NCBI RefSeq assembly: GCF_014779765.1
Contig: NZ_JACXZA010000004.1
Location: forward strand, 62,001 to 126,000
Reading direction: 5' to 3'
Length of the DNA: 64,000 nucleotides
Source of the DNA: Paenibacillus terricola
GTDB lineage: Bacteria; Bacillota; Bacilli; Paenibacillales; Paenibacillaceae
Shown here: in pieces, positions 8,125 to 16,124 of the stretch
Numbering within the stretch: position 1 is the first letter of the stretch
Layout of the letters: every line of letters begins with the position of its first letter
Translations under genes and position numbers: made by a program
The notes under the pieces: generated by a model
Databases searched by the model: none
Seen by the model: the letters and a program-made list of their open reading frames with translations, nothing else
Told to the model about the DNA's origin: nothing

Positions 8125-8709
8125 ATGGATAGACATCAAGTCAAACCGGCACCCGGCCGTCCAAGAAGTCAGCAAGCGATGGAGGCGGTGTTAACGGCAG
8201 TGCACCGGCTGCTGCAGACGACGGCCTACAAGGAGCTTACAATGGAAGGCATCGCCAAGGCGGCGGGCGTTGGCAAACCCACGTTATACCGATGGTGGCC
8301 AAACATCGCCTCCATCGTCATGGATGTGATGAAGCAGCAAGCCCATCATGACATTGGGGCTCCGGATACAGGCTCGCTTGAATCGGACTTGCTCCTCTAC
8401 ATCGGCGATACTTGCCGCTCGCTGACACAGGGCGCCGGTGCGATCATGCGCAGCTTGATGGCGGAAGCCCAGTTCGACGACGGCTTCGCGCAGATATTCC
8501 GCGAGTCATTCATCTCCTCTCGCAGGGCAACGCTCATCGCTCTTCTGCAGCGCGGCGCCGCAAGAGGCGAGCTGCAGAAGGACGCCGATCTGGAGCTGCT
8601 CGCTGACCTCTGTTACGGGCCGATCTGGTACCGACTGCTGAACGGGCATGCGTCACTCGACGAGGCGTTCGTGCAGGCCATTACGGCTCATATTATTATG
8701 CGAGGCTGA
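8125..8709 (+). CDS. TetR/AcrR family transcriptional regulator
   Basis: 194 residues; ATG with GGGGG 9 nt upstream. The N-terminal helix-turn-helix (about 15-62) shows LTMEGIAKAAGVGKPTLYRW, and the C-terminal half is a helical ligand-binding domain of the TetR_C type (MRSLMAEAQFD, CYGPIWYRLL). It should be a ligand-released repressor. It is divergent from the atypical SDR gene, whose promoter spacer carries ACGTA repeats, so autoregulation and control of that SDR are likely. The ligand is unknown. Confidence 0.9.
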   Translation: MDRHQVKPAPGRPRSQQAMEAVLTAVHRLLQTTAYKELTMEGIAKAAGVGKPTLYRWWPNIASIVMDVMKQQAHHDIGAPDTGSLESDLLLYIGDTCRSLTQGAGAIMRSLMAEAQFDDGFAQIFRESFISSRRATLIALLQRGAARGELQKDADLELLADLCYGPIWYRLLNGHASLDEAFVQAITAHIIMRG

Positions 8710-9093
8710 TGCTGTTGGAGCAGGAATGAGGATTACTATGATACGTTCATTACCGTTGCCCCGGATGCCCCTCAGAGACGGGAACGAGGCCTTCGGACAA
8801 GAAAAACGGAATAACAAAGCCGGGCATCGAGTTTGAGTTAATCGAGACGCAAATTTTATAGGCCAGATACTTTTTCTATTGGTCCAGATCAATACTTATA
8901 TTTCATCGTGAACCAATTACATCGGCAGTCAAGATTTCATTATGGCAATGACCTGCGGCAGAGGCCCTATAGTTTACTACGTATGAAAATAGTCGAACCG
9001 CCTGCTCCTACCTTTTAGTGAATATTTTGCAATACAAAGTTGACTCCATTTGCATAGAAATTTGAATATTGCGGAATGAAGGTGGTTCTGGGG
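8710..9093. other. Gene-poor stretch
   Basis: No supported gene. A short rightward frame starts at ATG 8738 and stops after 32 codons, with no family signal. AT-rich sequence follows. The rest of the interval to 9239 holds the duplicated terminator element and a second hairpin. Confidence 0.5.
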
Positions 9094-9133
9094 AAGGAGG
9101 GATGAACCGATTGGCGGGTTGTCTCTCCTTTTT
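9094..9133. terminator. Hairpin terminator, copy B of the duplicated element
   Basis: AAGGAGGGATGAACCG folds back on CGGGTTGTCTCTCCTT with one mismatch and G-U pairs, followed by TTTTT. About 75 bp around it match the element at 5342-5413. No gene ends just upstream on the plus strand, so this copy looks displaced. Confidence 0.65.
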
Positions 9134-9164
9134 CGTGCTATCAAAGTAACAGAACGTAAAGAAA

Positions 9165-9187
9165 GGCCATCTCACTACAAGATGGCC
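9165..9187 (-). terminator. Terminator of the effector-binding gene pair
   Basis: GGCCATCT and AGATGGCC pair around a 7-nt loop. On the minus strand it is followed by TTTCTTT, fitting the end of the leftward transcript of the two genes at 9240-10221. It belongs to the GGCCATCC hairpin family. Confidence 0.6.
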
Positions 9188-9239
9188 CGGAATTTACCGT
9201 CACAAAATAGCTTATGTTTAACGTCAAAATTCCGAATCC

Positions 9240-9716
9240 TTATCTTTTAACCACAGGCACCCAAAATTCGCCGTAGAAAGTACCGTCACCGTTATCTTTA
9301 CGATAAGTCGCATTGGGACCGCCGATGTATGCATAATCCGTGATTTGGGACAAAACCTCGCCAAAGGCAAGGTAAGTCAGCTGGTCAAACAAAACGTCCC
9401 TCTCCCCGTTTCCTGCGACCACGATGTACTCGCTCTCTGGAAACTCGATGATGCGCGTTGCGTCAACCACTGATTTCCCAGCCTCTACCGCGAAATAATT
9501 CCACGGTTTGCCTTGATAAACCTCGTTGACCGACCATTCGCGATCGTCTTTTGCAGCATCTTTGAGCTTGTCAAAACGTCCATCGGCCTTGAGTCCGCCC
9601 CAAAACTCGGCTTTTTCCTTTTGCAAAGCGGGCATGTCTTGAAAGTTGGATCGGATCGAGAACCCATAAGCGGTCAATGTGAATGATTTTTTGTGTTCAA
9701 TCGTGTAATCTGTCAT
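9240..9716 (-). CDS. GyrI-like effector-binding domain protein (second of a tandem pair)
   Basis: 158 residues from ATG 9716, which has AAAGGAGG just upstream; a longer frame to 9794 would overlap the previous gene. It is a stand-alone AraC-effector-binding/GyrI fold. Recognisable parts are the start TIEHKKSFTLTAYGFSI, the middle WNYFAVEAGKSV, and the end GGPNATYRKDNGDGTFYGEFWVPV. Such proteins bind hydrophobic small molecules and may sequester or hydrolyse them. It is a paralogue of the next gene upstream and lies 25 nt from it in one operon. The ligand is unknown. Confidence 0.85.
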   Translation of the reverse strand: MTDYTIEHKKSFTLTAYGFSIRSNFQDMPALQKEKAEFWGGLKADGRFDKLKDAAKDDREWSVNEVYQGKPWNYFAVEAGKSVVDATRIIEFPESEYIVVAGNGERDVLFDQLTYLAFGEVLSQITDYAYIGGPNATYRKDNGDGTFYGEFWVPVVKR

Positions 9717-9741
9717 GCGAGTCCTCCTTTTATCCGAGAGA

Positions 9742-10221
9742 TTAGTCCTCGACTTTTTTTGCTCGAAGCCACATTTCGCCGTAAAATCCGCCATTCTCAG
9801 CTGCTTTAACGAATGTTGCGTTACCCGGACCGACGTATTTGTAGTCTGTGATTTGCTGCAGCAAACCGCCGAAAACTTTGCCTGTGATTTCGTCAGCGAG
9901 ACTGTCTTTGTCAGCGCCTGTGCCAGGCACGACGATGTAGTCGCCAGCGAGGAAATTAAGGACGACCGCGCCTTCCACGTCGAACTCGCCCATTACGCCG
10001 AAGCCACGCCAAGCCTTGCCGCTGAGGTTGTAGTTGATTTGATATTCTTGCCCGTCGGCGAGCGCGAGAAGTTCAGCAAGTTTGCCGTTTTCAGTGATTT
10101 CAGCTTTTTTCGCTGCAGTTTTTGCCGCATTGCCTGCCCAATCGTTGTAGTCTTCAAGCGTAACACCAAAAGCAGTCATTTTGTAGTTTTCCGAGATGGT
10201 TTGAATGGAGTAGTTAGTCAT
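9742..10221 (-). CDS. GyrI-like effector-binding domain protein (first of a tandem pair)
   Basis: 159 residues, ATG with AAAGGAGCG upstream. It has the same domain as its downstream neighbour, with matching blocks: a tyrosine-rich start (MTNYSIQTISENYKMTAFG), YIVVPGTGADKD, and a closing FYGEMWLRAKK. The two genes clearly arose by tandem duplication but have diverged a lot. They are divergent from a WYL-type regulator at 10304, with an inverted repeat between. The likely picture is a ligand-responsive regulator controlling ligand-binding proteins. Confidence 0.85.
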   Translation of the reverse strand: MTNYSIQTISENYKMTAFGVTLEDYNDWAGNAAKTAAKKAEITENGKLAELLALADGQEYQINYNLSGKAWRGFGVMGEFDVEGAVVLNFLAGDYIVVPGTGADKDSLADEITGKVFGGLLQQITDYKYVGPGNATFVKAAENGGFYGEMWLRAKKVED

Positions 10222-10274
10222 TTTATTCGCTCCTTTGAGGGTTTATCTTACAAATTTGATTCTATTGGCCAAAT

Positions 10275-10291
10275 GTATCAAAAAATGATAC
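10275..10291. promoter_or_regulatory. Candidate operator for the WYL regulator
   Basis: GTATCA and TGATAC form a perfect inverted repeat with a 5-nt A spacer. It lies 12 nt before the start of the regulator at 10304 and 53 nt before the divergent effector-binding operon. Repression of both directions by the WYL protein is plausible. Confidence 0.5.
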
Positions 10292-10303
10292 TATTTATGG
10301 ACC

Positions 10304-11272
10304 ATGACAAAAACAGAACGAATTAACCTAATTATGCGCTATATCAATAACCGCGCGCATTTTACGATTGCCGAGATTCAGCGGGAGTTCAAGATTTCCC
10401 GCGCGACGGCGATTCGCGACATTAACGAGATTCAGGCGATGGGTTTTCCGCTGACGACTGAGCTTGGGCGCGGCGGCGGCTACTATGTCTTGCAAAATCA
10501 ATATCTGCCCGCTGTCCGCTTCACGCCGGAAGAGCTGAAAGCGATTTTTATAAGCTTTATCGCCTCGAAAAATTCACAGCTGCCTTATCTTCAAAACCGC
10601 CGCTCTATCACTGAAAAACTTATTGGCATCGCGTCGCAAACCCAGCAAGACGAGCTGATCGAGCTGAATCATATCGTGCTTTTTGAGAATACGAACCCTG
10701 CCAATCCGAATCTTCTGGAGCTCGATGATGCGGCTCCTCCGGAGCTTAACCAACTGATTTCGCTTGCTGTGCGGGATAAGCACCTGCGCTTGACTTATGA
10801 GTTGAGTCCTGGCTGGCCGCAGTTGATGGACGTTTTTTTGCTGCATATTTTCAACTCGAACGCTCAGTGGCTGGCGGAGGTTTATGATTTTGATACGGAT
10901 GAATTTCGTTATTTGCCTGTTGAGATGCTGCGGGACTCGGCGATTTCCGAGAAGAAGATGAAATGGTCTGAGCAAGAGATTCTGAATAAAAAGCGGCTTC
11001 GCGCACGGGAGTCCAATCTTGTCGTGAAGCTGGATGCGACCGGGATTCTGCGCTTTAAGCGTATGCACCCGCCGGGGATTATTTTGTCTCTTACCGGGAT
11101 GTTCCAGTCGAGCGGGACTTTTCATGTTCAACTGGATGTATTCGATGTTGAGGCGCTGGCTTATTATGCGGATTGGCTTTTATTTCTGGGAAAAGGGGCC
11201 GAGTATGTGCGGATTCCTGATGAACTGCGCATGATTTTGGAAGAGCGTTTAGCAGAATTAAAATTTCCTTGA
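10304..11272 (+). CDS. YafY-type HTH and WYL-domain transcriptional regulator
   Basis: 322 residues. The N-terminal winged helix reads FTIAEIQREFKISRATAIRD, followed by the DeoR-like wing with GRGGGYYVLQN. The middle region and the WYL-like domain are divergent, with HLRLTYELS and NAQWLAEVYDFDTDEFRYL in the expected places. The ribosome binding site is weak, only GG before the ATG. Divergent transcription from two effector-binding-domain genes suggests it senses the same class of hydrophobic ligand and controls them. Confidence 0.85.
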   Translation: MTKTERINLIMRYINNRAHFTIAEIQREFKISRATAIRDINEIQAMGFPLTTELGRGGGYYVLQNQYLPAVRFTPEELKAIFISFIASKNSQLPYLQNRRSITEKLIGIASQTQQDELIELNHIVLFENTNPANPNLLELDDAAPPELNQLISLAVRDKHLRLTYELSPGWPQLMDVFLLHIFNSNAQWLAEVYDFDTDEFRYLPVEMLRDSAISEKKMKWSEQEILNKKRLRARESNLVVKLDATGILRFKRMHPPGIILSLTGMFQSSGTFHVQLDVFDVEALAYYADWLLFLGKGAEYVRIPDELRMILEERLAELKFP

Positions 11273-11429
11273 ATTCGGAGTAAGTCTGCCGTCCGTTCTC
11301 GTTTAGACCTCAGGCGTAGTGGGTTAACCGCTTTAAGTCGGAATGAGAACTCACCCCGGAGACCGTTACGGCTTCCCATCCCCTTCCAGTAAAGTGAGAG
11401 TATCAGCTCACCGGAAGGGAAGGGATACT

Positions 11430-12308
11430 ATGCAAGGTTATAACGACCATGGGATTGCGCGTAAGCTGCGATTGTTTGAAAAGGAGAAAAGTCTTGTTCT
11501 GACGGGTCTTCTCGGATTTGTTCTGGCGGCATTGTGCGGCGTATGGACTCTGATCAACGGAGGAGAAGTTACTCCGGACGGCGACGTCTCGAAGGCGTTT
11601 TCCTTCAACGCGGCCCTGGGCATGTTTATTCTGTCGACAGCGGCGATCATGCCGTTCTCTGCGCTGGGGGAGAGAAGCCGATCTTGGTTCCGAAGGGTCT
11701 ATATCGGTCTCGCCATGTATTCCTATGGAGCGGAGACGATTCAGAACTTCCGCGGCGTTAATCCGAGATTCGTGGAGAGCGACTCCGCTTTCGACCAGAC
11801 GGTCGGCAATATCTTTACGTTCGTCGCGTTGTTTCTCGTACTGTTTTATCTGTTCCTGGGAATTCAGTTCTTTCGAGCGAAGGCTTATCGTCTCCGGCCT
11901 GAGTTGACGTTAGGCATTCGTTACGCGATGATCGCCGTCGTCATCTCGTTCGCGGCCGGCGTCTGGATCTCAGCCAATCAAGGCCGGTACACCGGCGTGG
12001 ATGGAAACATTATATGGCTGCACGGACTCGGCTTCCATGCACTCCAGGCGGTGCCGCTAGTCGCTCTACTCGCGGAGCGCATCAACGCGAAGGCTTCTGC
12101 GCGGCACGCATTGATTCATACAGCCGGAATCGCGTTTCTGCTAGGTCTCATCGCAATCGGTTGGCAGACGAATAACGGTCACTCGATCATGGAGTGGTCG
12201 CTGCTTCCTCTCGCCGCCGGTCTATGCTTTCTGATCTCGCTGGCTGCCGGAGCGGTGGCGCTTCGCAAAGCCGTTCTCGTGCATCGATCGACGACGTTTC
12301 GATACTGA
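11430..12308 (+). CDS. Polytopic membrane protein of unknown function
   Basis: 292 residues from ATG 11430, preceded by GGAAGGGAAGGG; a longer frame to 11343 lacks a site. Seven or eight hydrophobic segments alternate with short charged loops, for example LTGLLGFVLAALCGVWTLI, VGNIFTFVALFLVLFYLFLG and IHTAGIAFLLGLIAIGW. Conserved-looking polar residues in the fourth to fifth segments (NQGRYTGVDGNIIWLHGLGF) could form a binding site. I recognise no named family. It is a single gene, with a pyrimidine/purine hairpin (CCCTTCC/GGAAGGG) about 40 nt before its start that might affect translation. Confidence 0.75.
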   Translation: MQGYNDHGIARKLRLFEKEKSLVLTGLLGFVLAALCGVWTLINGGEVTPDGDVSKAFSFNAALGMFILSTAAIMPFSALGERSRSWFRRVYIGLAMYSYGAETIQNFRGVNPRFVESDSAFDQTVGNIFTFVALFLVLFYLFLGIQFFRAKAYRLRPELTLGIRYAMIAVVISFAAGVWISANQGRYTGVDGNIIWLHGLGFHALQAVPLVALLAERINAKASARHALIHTAGIAFLLGLIAIGWQTNNGHSIMEWSLLPLAAGLCFLISLAAGAVALRKAVLVHRSTTFRY

Positions 12309-12444
12309 AGCGCACCCCTTATAGTGGGCATTGAAAAAGACATCCTGTCGGAGAAGATGGTACATGTGTATTGGAGGCAGCGGCGGCGGCTTTCTCATCA
12401 ACAAGGTTGATTGCGATAGATATTCTTGACCCAATGGATAATGA

Positions 12445-12478
12445 AACAGACTAGCGTATTCACACGCTAGTCTGTTTT
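12445..12478. terminator. Bidirectional terminator at the 3' end of the HxlR gene
   Basis: A 13-bp stem (AACAGACTAGCGT and complement) with a 6-nt loop, flanked by TTTT on the plus side and TTTC on the minus side. The stop codon of the leftward HxlR gene lies within the stem. Confidence 0.8.
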
Positions 12479-12826
12479 GGCTTGTTCATTATTTTCTAAC
12501 TTGAGCTGCCTTCGCTCGACATGGGCTTTTCCCCATTGATGTAAAGTCTCCAGAATCGGGGACAGGCTCTTGCCGTATTCCGTAATGGAGTATTCCACTT
12601 TCGGCGGGATCTGCGGGTAAATGACTCGGCTAACGAGTTCTTCCTCTTCCAATTCGCGCAGATGGAGCGTAAGCATTCTTTGCGTAATATCGGGTATCAG
12701 TCTTCTTAGCTCATTGAACCGCAGAGGTTCGCCTTGAAGCAAATGATAAAGAATAATCGGCTTCCACTTGCCGACGATCGAATCGAGCGCCGCAACGAAT
12801 TGACATTGGGCGGGTTTTTCCTGCAT
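12467..12826 (-). CDS. HxlR-family regulator with an N-terminal redox-type Cys
   Basis: 119 residues, one winged-helix HxlR domain: VGKWKPIILYHLLQGEPLRF, ITQRMLTLHLRELEEEEL and VEYSITEYGKSL. Cys8 (KPAQCQF) matches the conserved N-terminal Cys that lets YodB and CatR of Bacillus subtilis sense quinones and diamide. The gene is divergent from an azoreductase, a known YodB-type target. It is therefore probably a thiol-based repressor of azoR and of itself. It has only one Cys, so any disulfide would have to form between subunits. The name YodB itself would be an inference. Confidence 0.88.
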   Translation of the reverse strand: MQEKPAQCQFVAALDSIVGKWKPIILYHLLQGEPLRFNELRRLIPDITQRMLTLHLRELEEEELVSRVIYPQIPPKVEYSITEYGKSLSPILETLHQWGKAHVERRQLKLENNEQAKTD

Positions 12827-12879
12827 ACGTAGGCCTCCGTTACAGTACCTTTTTTCATACTATACCACATTATTGTGCC

Positions 12880-12894
12880 TACTTTAAATAAGTA
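12880..12894. promoter_or_regulatory. Candidate HxlR operator
   Basis: TACTT and AAGTA form an inverted repeat around TAAAT in the 134-nt gap between the HxlR and azoreductase genes. It is the best dyad in the gap, a natural place for a dimeric winged-helix repressor acting in both directions. Confidence 0.45.
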
Positions 12895-12960
12895 AGTCCA
12901 TATTATATGATCAGTACAGGAAGCGTAACTAATCCAATTACAGAAAGGGAGTTTTGATTT

Positions 12961-13593
12961 ATGACAACTGTACTGTACATCACCGCCCATCCCCTTGATC
13001 CTCAGGAATCTATTAGCCTTGCGGTAGGCAAAGAATTTATTGAAGCGTACCGTGAAGCGAATCCGACAGATGAAGTTGTTCATTTGGATCTGTATAAAGA
13101 GAATATTCCGCAATTCGATGCAGATGTCTTGCGTGGTTGGGAGAAGCTTAGATCGGGTTCGTCATTCGATCAACTGTCCGAAGCCGAGCAATCCAAAGTA
13201 ACTCGCCTTGACGCGATTGTCGATCAATACGTGGCTGCCGATAAGTACGTGTATGTTTCCCCCATGTGGAATTTCTCGATCCCGCCGGTTTTGAAAGCAT
13301 ACACGGATACGACTTCAATTCCGGGCAAGACGTTCAAATACACCAAGGATGGTCCTGTAGGTCTGTTGTCCGGCAAGAAAGCCTTGCACATTCAAGCTAG
13401 CGGTTCCGTTTACTCGGAAGGTCCTCTTGCTGAAATTGAAATGGGATACAGCTATTTGAAAAAAATTCTGGGTTTCTACGGCATTCAATCTACGGAGGCT
13501 ATCTTCGCTGAGGGAACGGCATCATCAGAGCGAGCTCCAGCCATTAAAGAAGAGGCAATCGCACATGCTAAGGAAGTAGCCAAACGTTTCTAA
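12961..13593 (+). CDS. azoR: FMN-dependent NADH:quinone oxidoreductase / azoreductase
   Basis: 210 residues with AAGGGAG before the ATG. It is a flavodoxin-like fold: the start TTVLYITAHPLDPQESIS holds the phosphate loop, VYVSPMWNFSIPPVLKAY contacts the FMN ring, and IQASGSVYSEGP completes the site. AzoR enzymes reduce quinones in two electrons with NADH and incidentally cleave azo dyes, protecting against quinone and thiol stress. The divergent HxlR gene with a sensor-like Cys supports that role. A GC-rich terminator follows. Confidence 0.92.
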   Translation: MTTVLYITAHPLDPQESISLAVGKEFIEAYREANPTDEVVHLDLYKENIPQFDADVLRGWEKLRSGSSFDQLSEAEQSKVTRLDAIVDQYVAADKYVYVSPMWNFSIPPVLKAYTDTTSIPGKTFKYTKDGPVGLLSGKKALHIQASGSVYSEGPLAEIEMGYSYLKKILGFYGIQSTEAIFAEGTASSERAPAIKEEAIAHAKEVAKRF

Positions 13594-13638
13594 TAAGGGG
13601 TAATTATAAAAAGCATGTTGAAGTTTTTCAATAGGCCG

Positions 13639-13660
13639 AGGGCGCTCAAAAGAGCGCCCT
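13639..13660. terminator. Terminator between convergent genes
   Basis: AGGGCGCTC and GAGCGCCCT pair around AAAA, with a broken T-tract on the right. It separates azoR from the leftward quinone reductase gene and could serve both. Confidence 0.7.
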
Positions 13661-13696
13661 GTTCTGTTTAAAAAGAAGATGATAAAGCCTAATACA

Positions 13697-14641
13697 TTAT
13701 TGGACTTGGATGACGATTTTGCCGCGCGCACGGCGGCTTTCGCTTCTTATATGGGCCTTGGCTGTTTCCTCCAAGGGAAATACGGAATCGATTGCGATTT
13801 TTATCTTACCGTTGTTAACCAGTTGGGCCAATTCCGCTAAATTAGAGGTTGTAACTGGCGCAAACTGAACCTCCTGAACCGTAATCGACGCTTTGGTTGC
13901 TTTTTCAGATGCGTATCGTCCCCATGCGGTCGGTATGAGACATCCCCCCGGCTTGAGCGTGTCTAGCAGCCAGTCTCCCTTATCGCCGCCAACCGTATCG
14001 AGCACAATATCTACGCTCCGTCCGATGCCGGCCGGCAAGTCGGTTGTGTAGTCTACGAACGCGTCGACCCCTAATTCGTGCAGGAACGACTCCTTGTGGG
14101 GGGAAGCTGTTCCGATTACGCTAGCCCCTTTCCATCGAGCCAATTGCACAGCTATGTGACCGATACCTCCGGCCGCGCCGTTAATCAATAGGGTCTGGCC
14201 CGCCTCTAGTTTGCCTTGTTCGAAGAGCGAATGCCAAGCAGCGACTCCGGACTGTGGTAAAGCCGACGCCTCTATGAAATCAATCGATCGGGGCTTCAGT
14301 GCTAACTGATCGAACGGAACGGTCACATATTCCGCGCAACCTCCGCTGTTGGCAGTCATTCCAAAGACTTTGTCGCCAGGACGCAAATTGATCACGCTGT
14401 CGCCCACACTTTCGACGACTCCCGATACATCCCAACCCGGGATATAAGGAAGTTCGAACCGATCCCCTGCAAAGCCCGACCGGATCTGCCAATCGCCCGG
14501 ATTTACGCCGACGGCATGAACGCGTACAAGCACTTCTCTTTCGCTGGTTTTCGGTACAGGTAACTCTTCTAAGCGAAGCACTTCGGGCCCTCCGTGATTG
14601 TGGAAGCGAATCGCTTTCATTGTACGGGGCAATTCCATCAT
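13697..14641 (-). CDS. Zinc-independent MDR oxidoreductase (quinone reductase-like)
   Basis: 314 residues from ATG 14641, which has AAAGGAGG 9 nt upstream; the open frame to 14935 overlaps the divergent regulator promoter. It is a medium-chain reductase: the start MKAIRFHNHGGPEVLRLEELP and GVNPGDWQIRSG mark the GroES-like domain, and NGAAGGIGHIAVQLA is the NADPH motif. The Cys ligands for structural and catalytic zinc are absent, as in quinone reductases and enoyl reductases. It is divergent from a TetR gene and is probably its target. The real substrate is unknown. Confidence 0.9.
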   Translation of the reverse strand: MMELPRTMKAIRFHNHGGPEVLRLEELPVPKTSEREVLVRVHAVGVNPGDWQIRSGFAGDRFELPYIPGWDVSGVVESVGDSVINLRPGDKVFGMTANSGGCAEYVTVPFDQLALKPRSIDFIEASALPQSGVAAWHSLFEQGKLEAGQTLLINGAAGGIGHIAVQLARWKGASVIGTASPHKESFLHELGVDAFVDYTTDLPAGIGRSVDIVLDTVGGDKGDWLLDTLKPGGCLIPTAWGRYASEKATKASITVQEVQFAPVTTSNLAELAQLVNNGKIKIAIDSVFPLEETAKAHIRSESRRARGKIVIQVQ

Positions 14642-14822
14642 TAGGTTTACCTCCTTTATTTCTGTTGCAATGAACAACTGCCGTTCACTAGAATAATAAG
14701 GAAACTGGTTTTCAGGAAACAACGGACAATGTGACTTGCGCGTAGGATATACGACAATAAGGCCATTTTGTCGGATGGACAGAGCAGCGGCTTCCAATGA
14801 TAACAAGGAGCGGGTGAGAGCG

Positions 14823-15431
14823 ATGCAAAGAGTCGGGAACGGCAAGGATAGACGGCATAGCCGTTCACAACGGTTATTGAAGCAGTCATTCGCCGAGCTC
14901 ATGCGTGAAAAGGGATTTACCGCGATGACGGTCAAAGATATTGCCGATCGGGCGGATGTGAACAGGGGAACGTTCTATGAGCATTTTCCGGACAAATTCG
15001 CACTGCTTGAGCAGTCCATCCGTGACAAATTCATTCAACTGTTGGAGCGGGAGATCCCGCCCGATTATGGCTGGCACCCGGAGCATATACGCGTATTGGT
15101 TCAAACGGTGCTTGAGCATGTTCGAACGTTATATGGCCGATGCAGTCCAATCGACACCGTCAATCCGCTATTTGAGTATTCGGTTCGTGACGAGCTTGCA
15201 AACCTGCTGCGGCGATGGCTCGGGCAATTTCGTGCAGATCGGCCTGACTGGCCAGTCTCTGTCGATACGATGGCGCTCATGACGAGTTGGTCGATCTTTG
15301 GGGCAGCGGTAGCTTGGAGCAAAGGTTATGAGGAAATAAGCGTAACGGAAATGACCGATCGCATACTAACCGTGCTGACAGAAGGCACTGTCCGATTTGC
15401 GGGTGACCCTTCTGCCGACCAGATTCGATGA
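14823..15431 (+). CDS. TetR/AcrR family transcriptional regulator
   Basis: 202 residues from ATG 14823 with AAGGAG upstream; a longer frame from 14736 covers the promoter region. The helix-turn-helix reads MTVKDIADRADVNRGTFYEH followed by FPDKFALLE. The C-terminal helical domain (YSVRDELANLLRRWL, MALMTSWSIFGAAVAW) is of the type seen in regulators of redox enzymes. It is divergent from the zinc-independent reductase and likely represses it until a ligand such as a quinone binds. Confidence 0.9.
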   Translation: MQRVGNGKDRRHSRSQRLLKQSFAELMREKGFTAMTVKDIADRADVNRGTFYEHFPDKFALLEQSIRDKFIQLLEREIPPDYGWHPEHIRVLVQTVLEHVRTLYGRCSPIDTVNPLFEYSVRDELANLLRRWLGQFRADRPDWPVSVDTMALMTSWSIFGAAVAWSKGYEEISVTEMTDRILTVLTEGTVRFAGDPSADQIR

Positions 15432-15560
15432 GTATACAGATGTGGAATCTGACCAGTATTGAAGTTTTTTCGAAGGTATGTCGATTTAGATGTATGCCGT
15501 TCGTTAATTAAATAGAGGCACAATCGTTGCTTCAATTTAACGTCAAAGGGGAAATACACA

Positions 15561-15935
15561 ATGAAATTCCTTTGTTTGGGTTACTTGGACTCGGCGAGAA
15601 TGGACGCTCGTCCCAAGGAGGAGATTGACGCGGTTATGAATCAGTGTCCGCCACACCTGGATGAACTTTACAATAGCGGTCAATTGATTATCGATGCAGG
15701 TCTTGCCCCTGAAACGAAATGTTTAAGGCAGGCGAATGGGAAGGTGAAGGTTACGGACGGTCCTTTTACAGAAGCGAAGGAGATGATTGGCAGCGCTTTT
15801 CTCATAGAAGCACGGGACATGGAAGAAGCGATCCAGATAGCTTCTTTGCATCCGGCCGTACAGATTGGCGCGGGAGAGCAGTTTGGATGGGGTATTGAGA
15901 TCCGACCGATCCATTACTTCAAGAAGGAAGAATAG
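15561..15935 (+). CDS. YciI/YCII-family protein with DGPF motif
   Basis: 124 residues. The dimeric ferredoxin-like alpha-beta barrel is recognised by MKFLCLGYLD at the start, the signature VTDGPFTEAKEMIGSAF, and IASLHPAVQIG. Proteins of this type (often called DGPF-domain proteins) are small, sometimes linked to ECF sigma factors, and their catalysis is unproven. It stands alone with an intergenic gap on both sides. The gap to 16124 holds a decayed copy of the GGCCATCC hairpin near 16033-16052. Confidence 0.88.
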   Translation: MKFLCLGYLDSARMDARPKEEIDAVMNQCPPHLDELYNSGQLIIDAGLAPETKCLRQANGKVKVTDGPFTEAKEMIGSAFLIEARDMEEAIQIASLHPAVQIGAGEQFGWGIEIRPIHYFKKEE

Positions 15936-16124
15936 GAACACTTGCGGTGTAATAAGAAAAAGGTGATCTTATGATATGCTCCCTGTGCGATAGACAGGTG
16001 AAATAATAAAGCCTGTATCCATGGGGGGCAAGCCACCGCAAAGGATGGCCATAAACTCGTTGCTGATCATGATACTGTTATGAGAATACTAATGAATGTT
16101 CTAACGGATCTGTGGGATGTTGGC

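Noticed and set aside
8738-8836. Short frame starting MIRSLPLPRMPLRDGN
   Set aside because: The DGN stretch recalls aldo/keto reductases faintly, but no further residues agree and it ends after 32 codons.
15971-16006. Mini-gene starting MICSLCDRQVK
   Set aside because: It stops after 11 codons; the CxxC is suggestive, but nothing else supports a gene.
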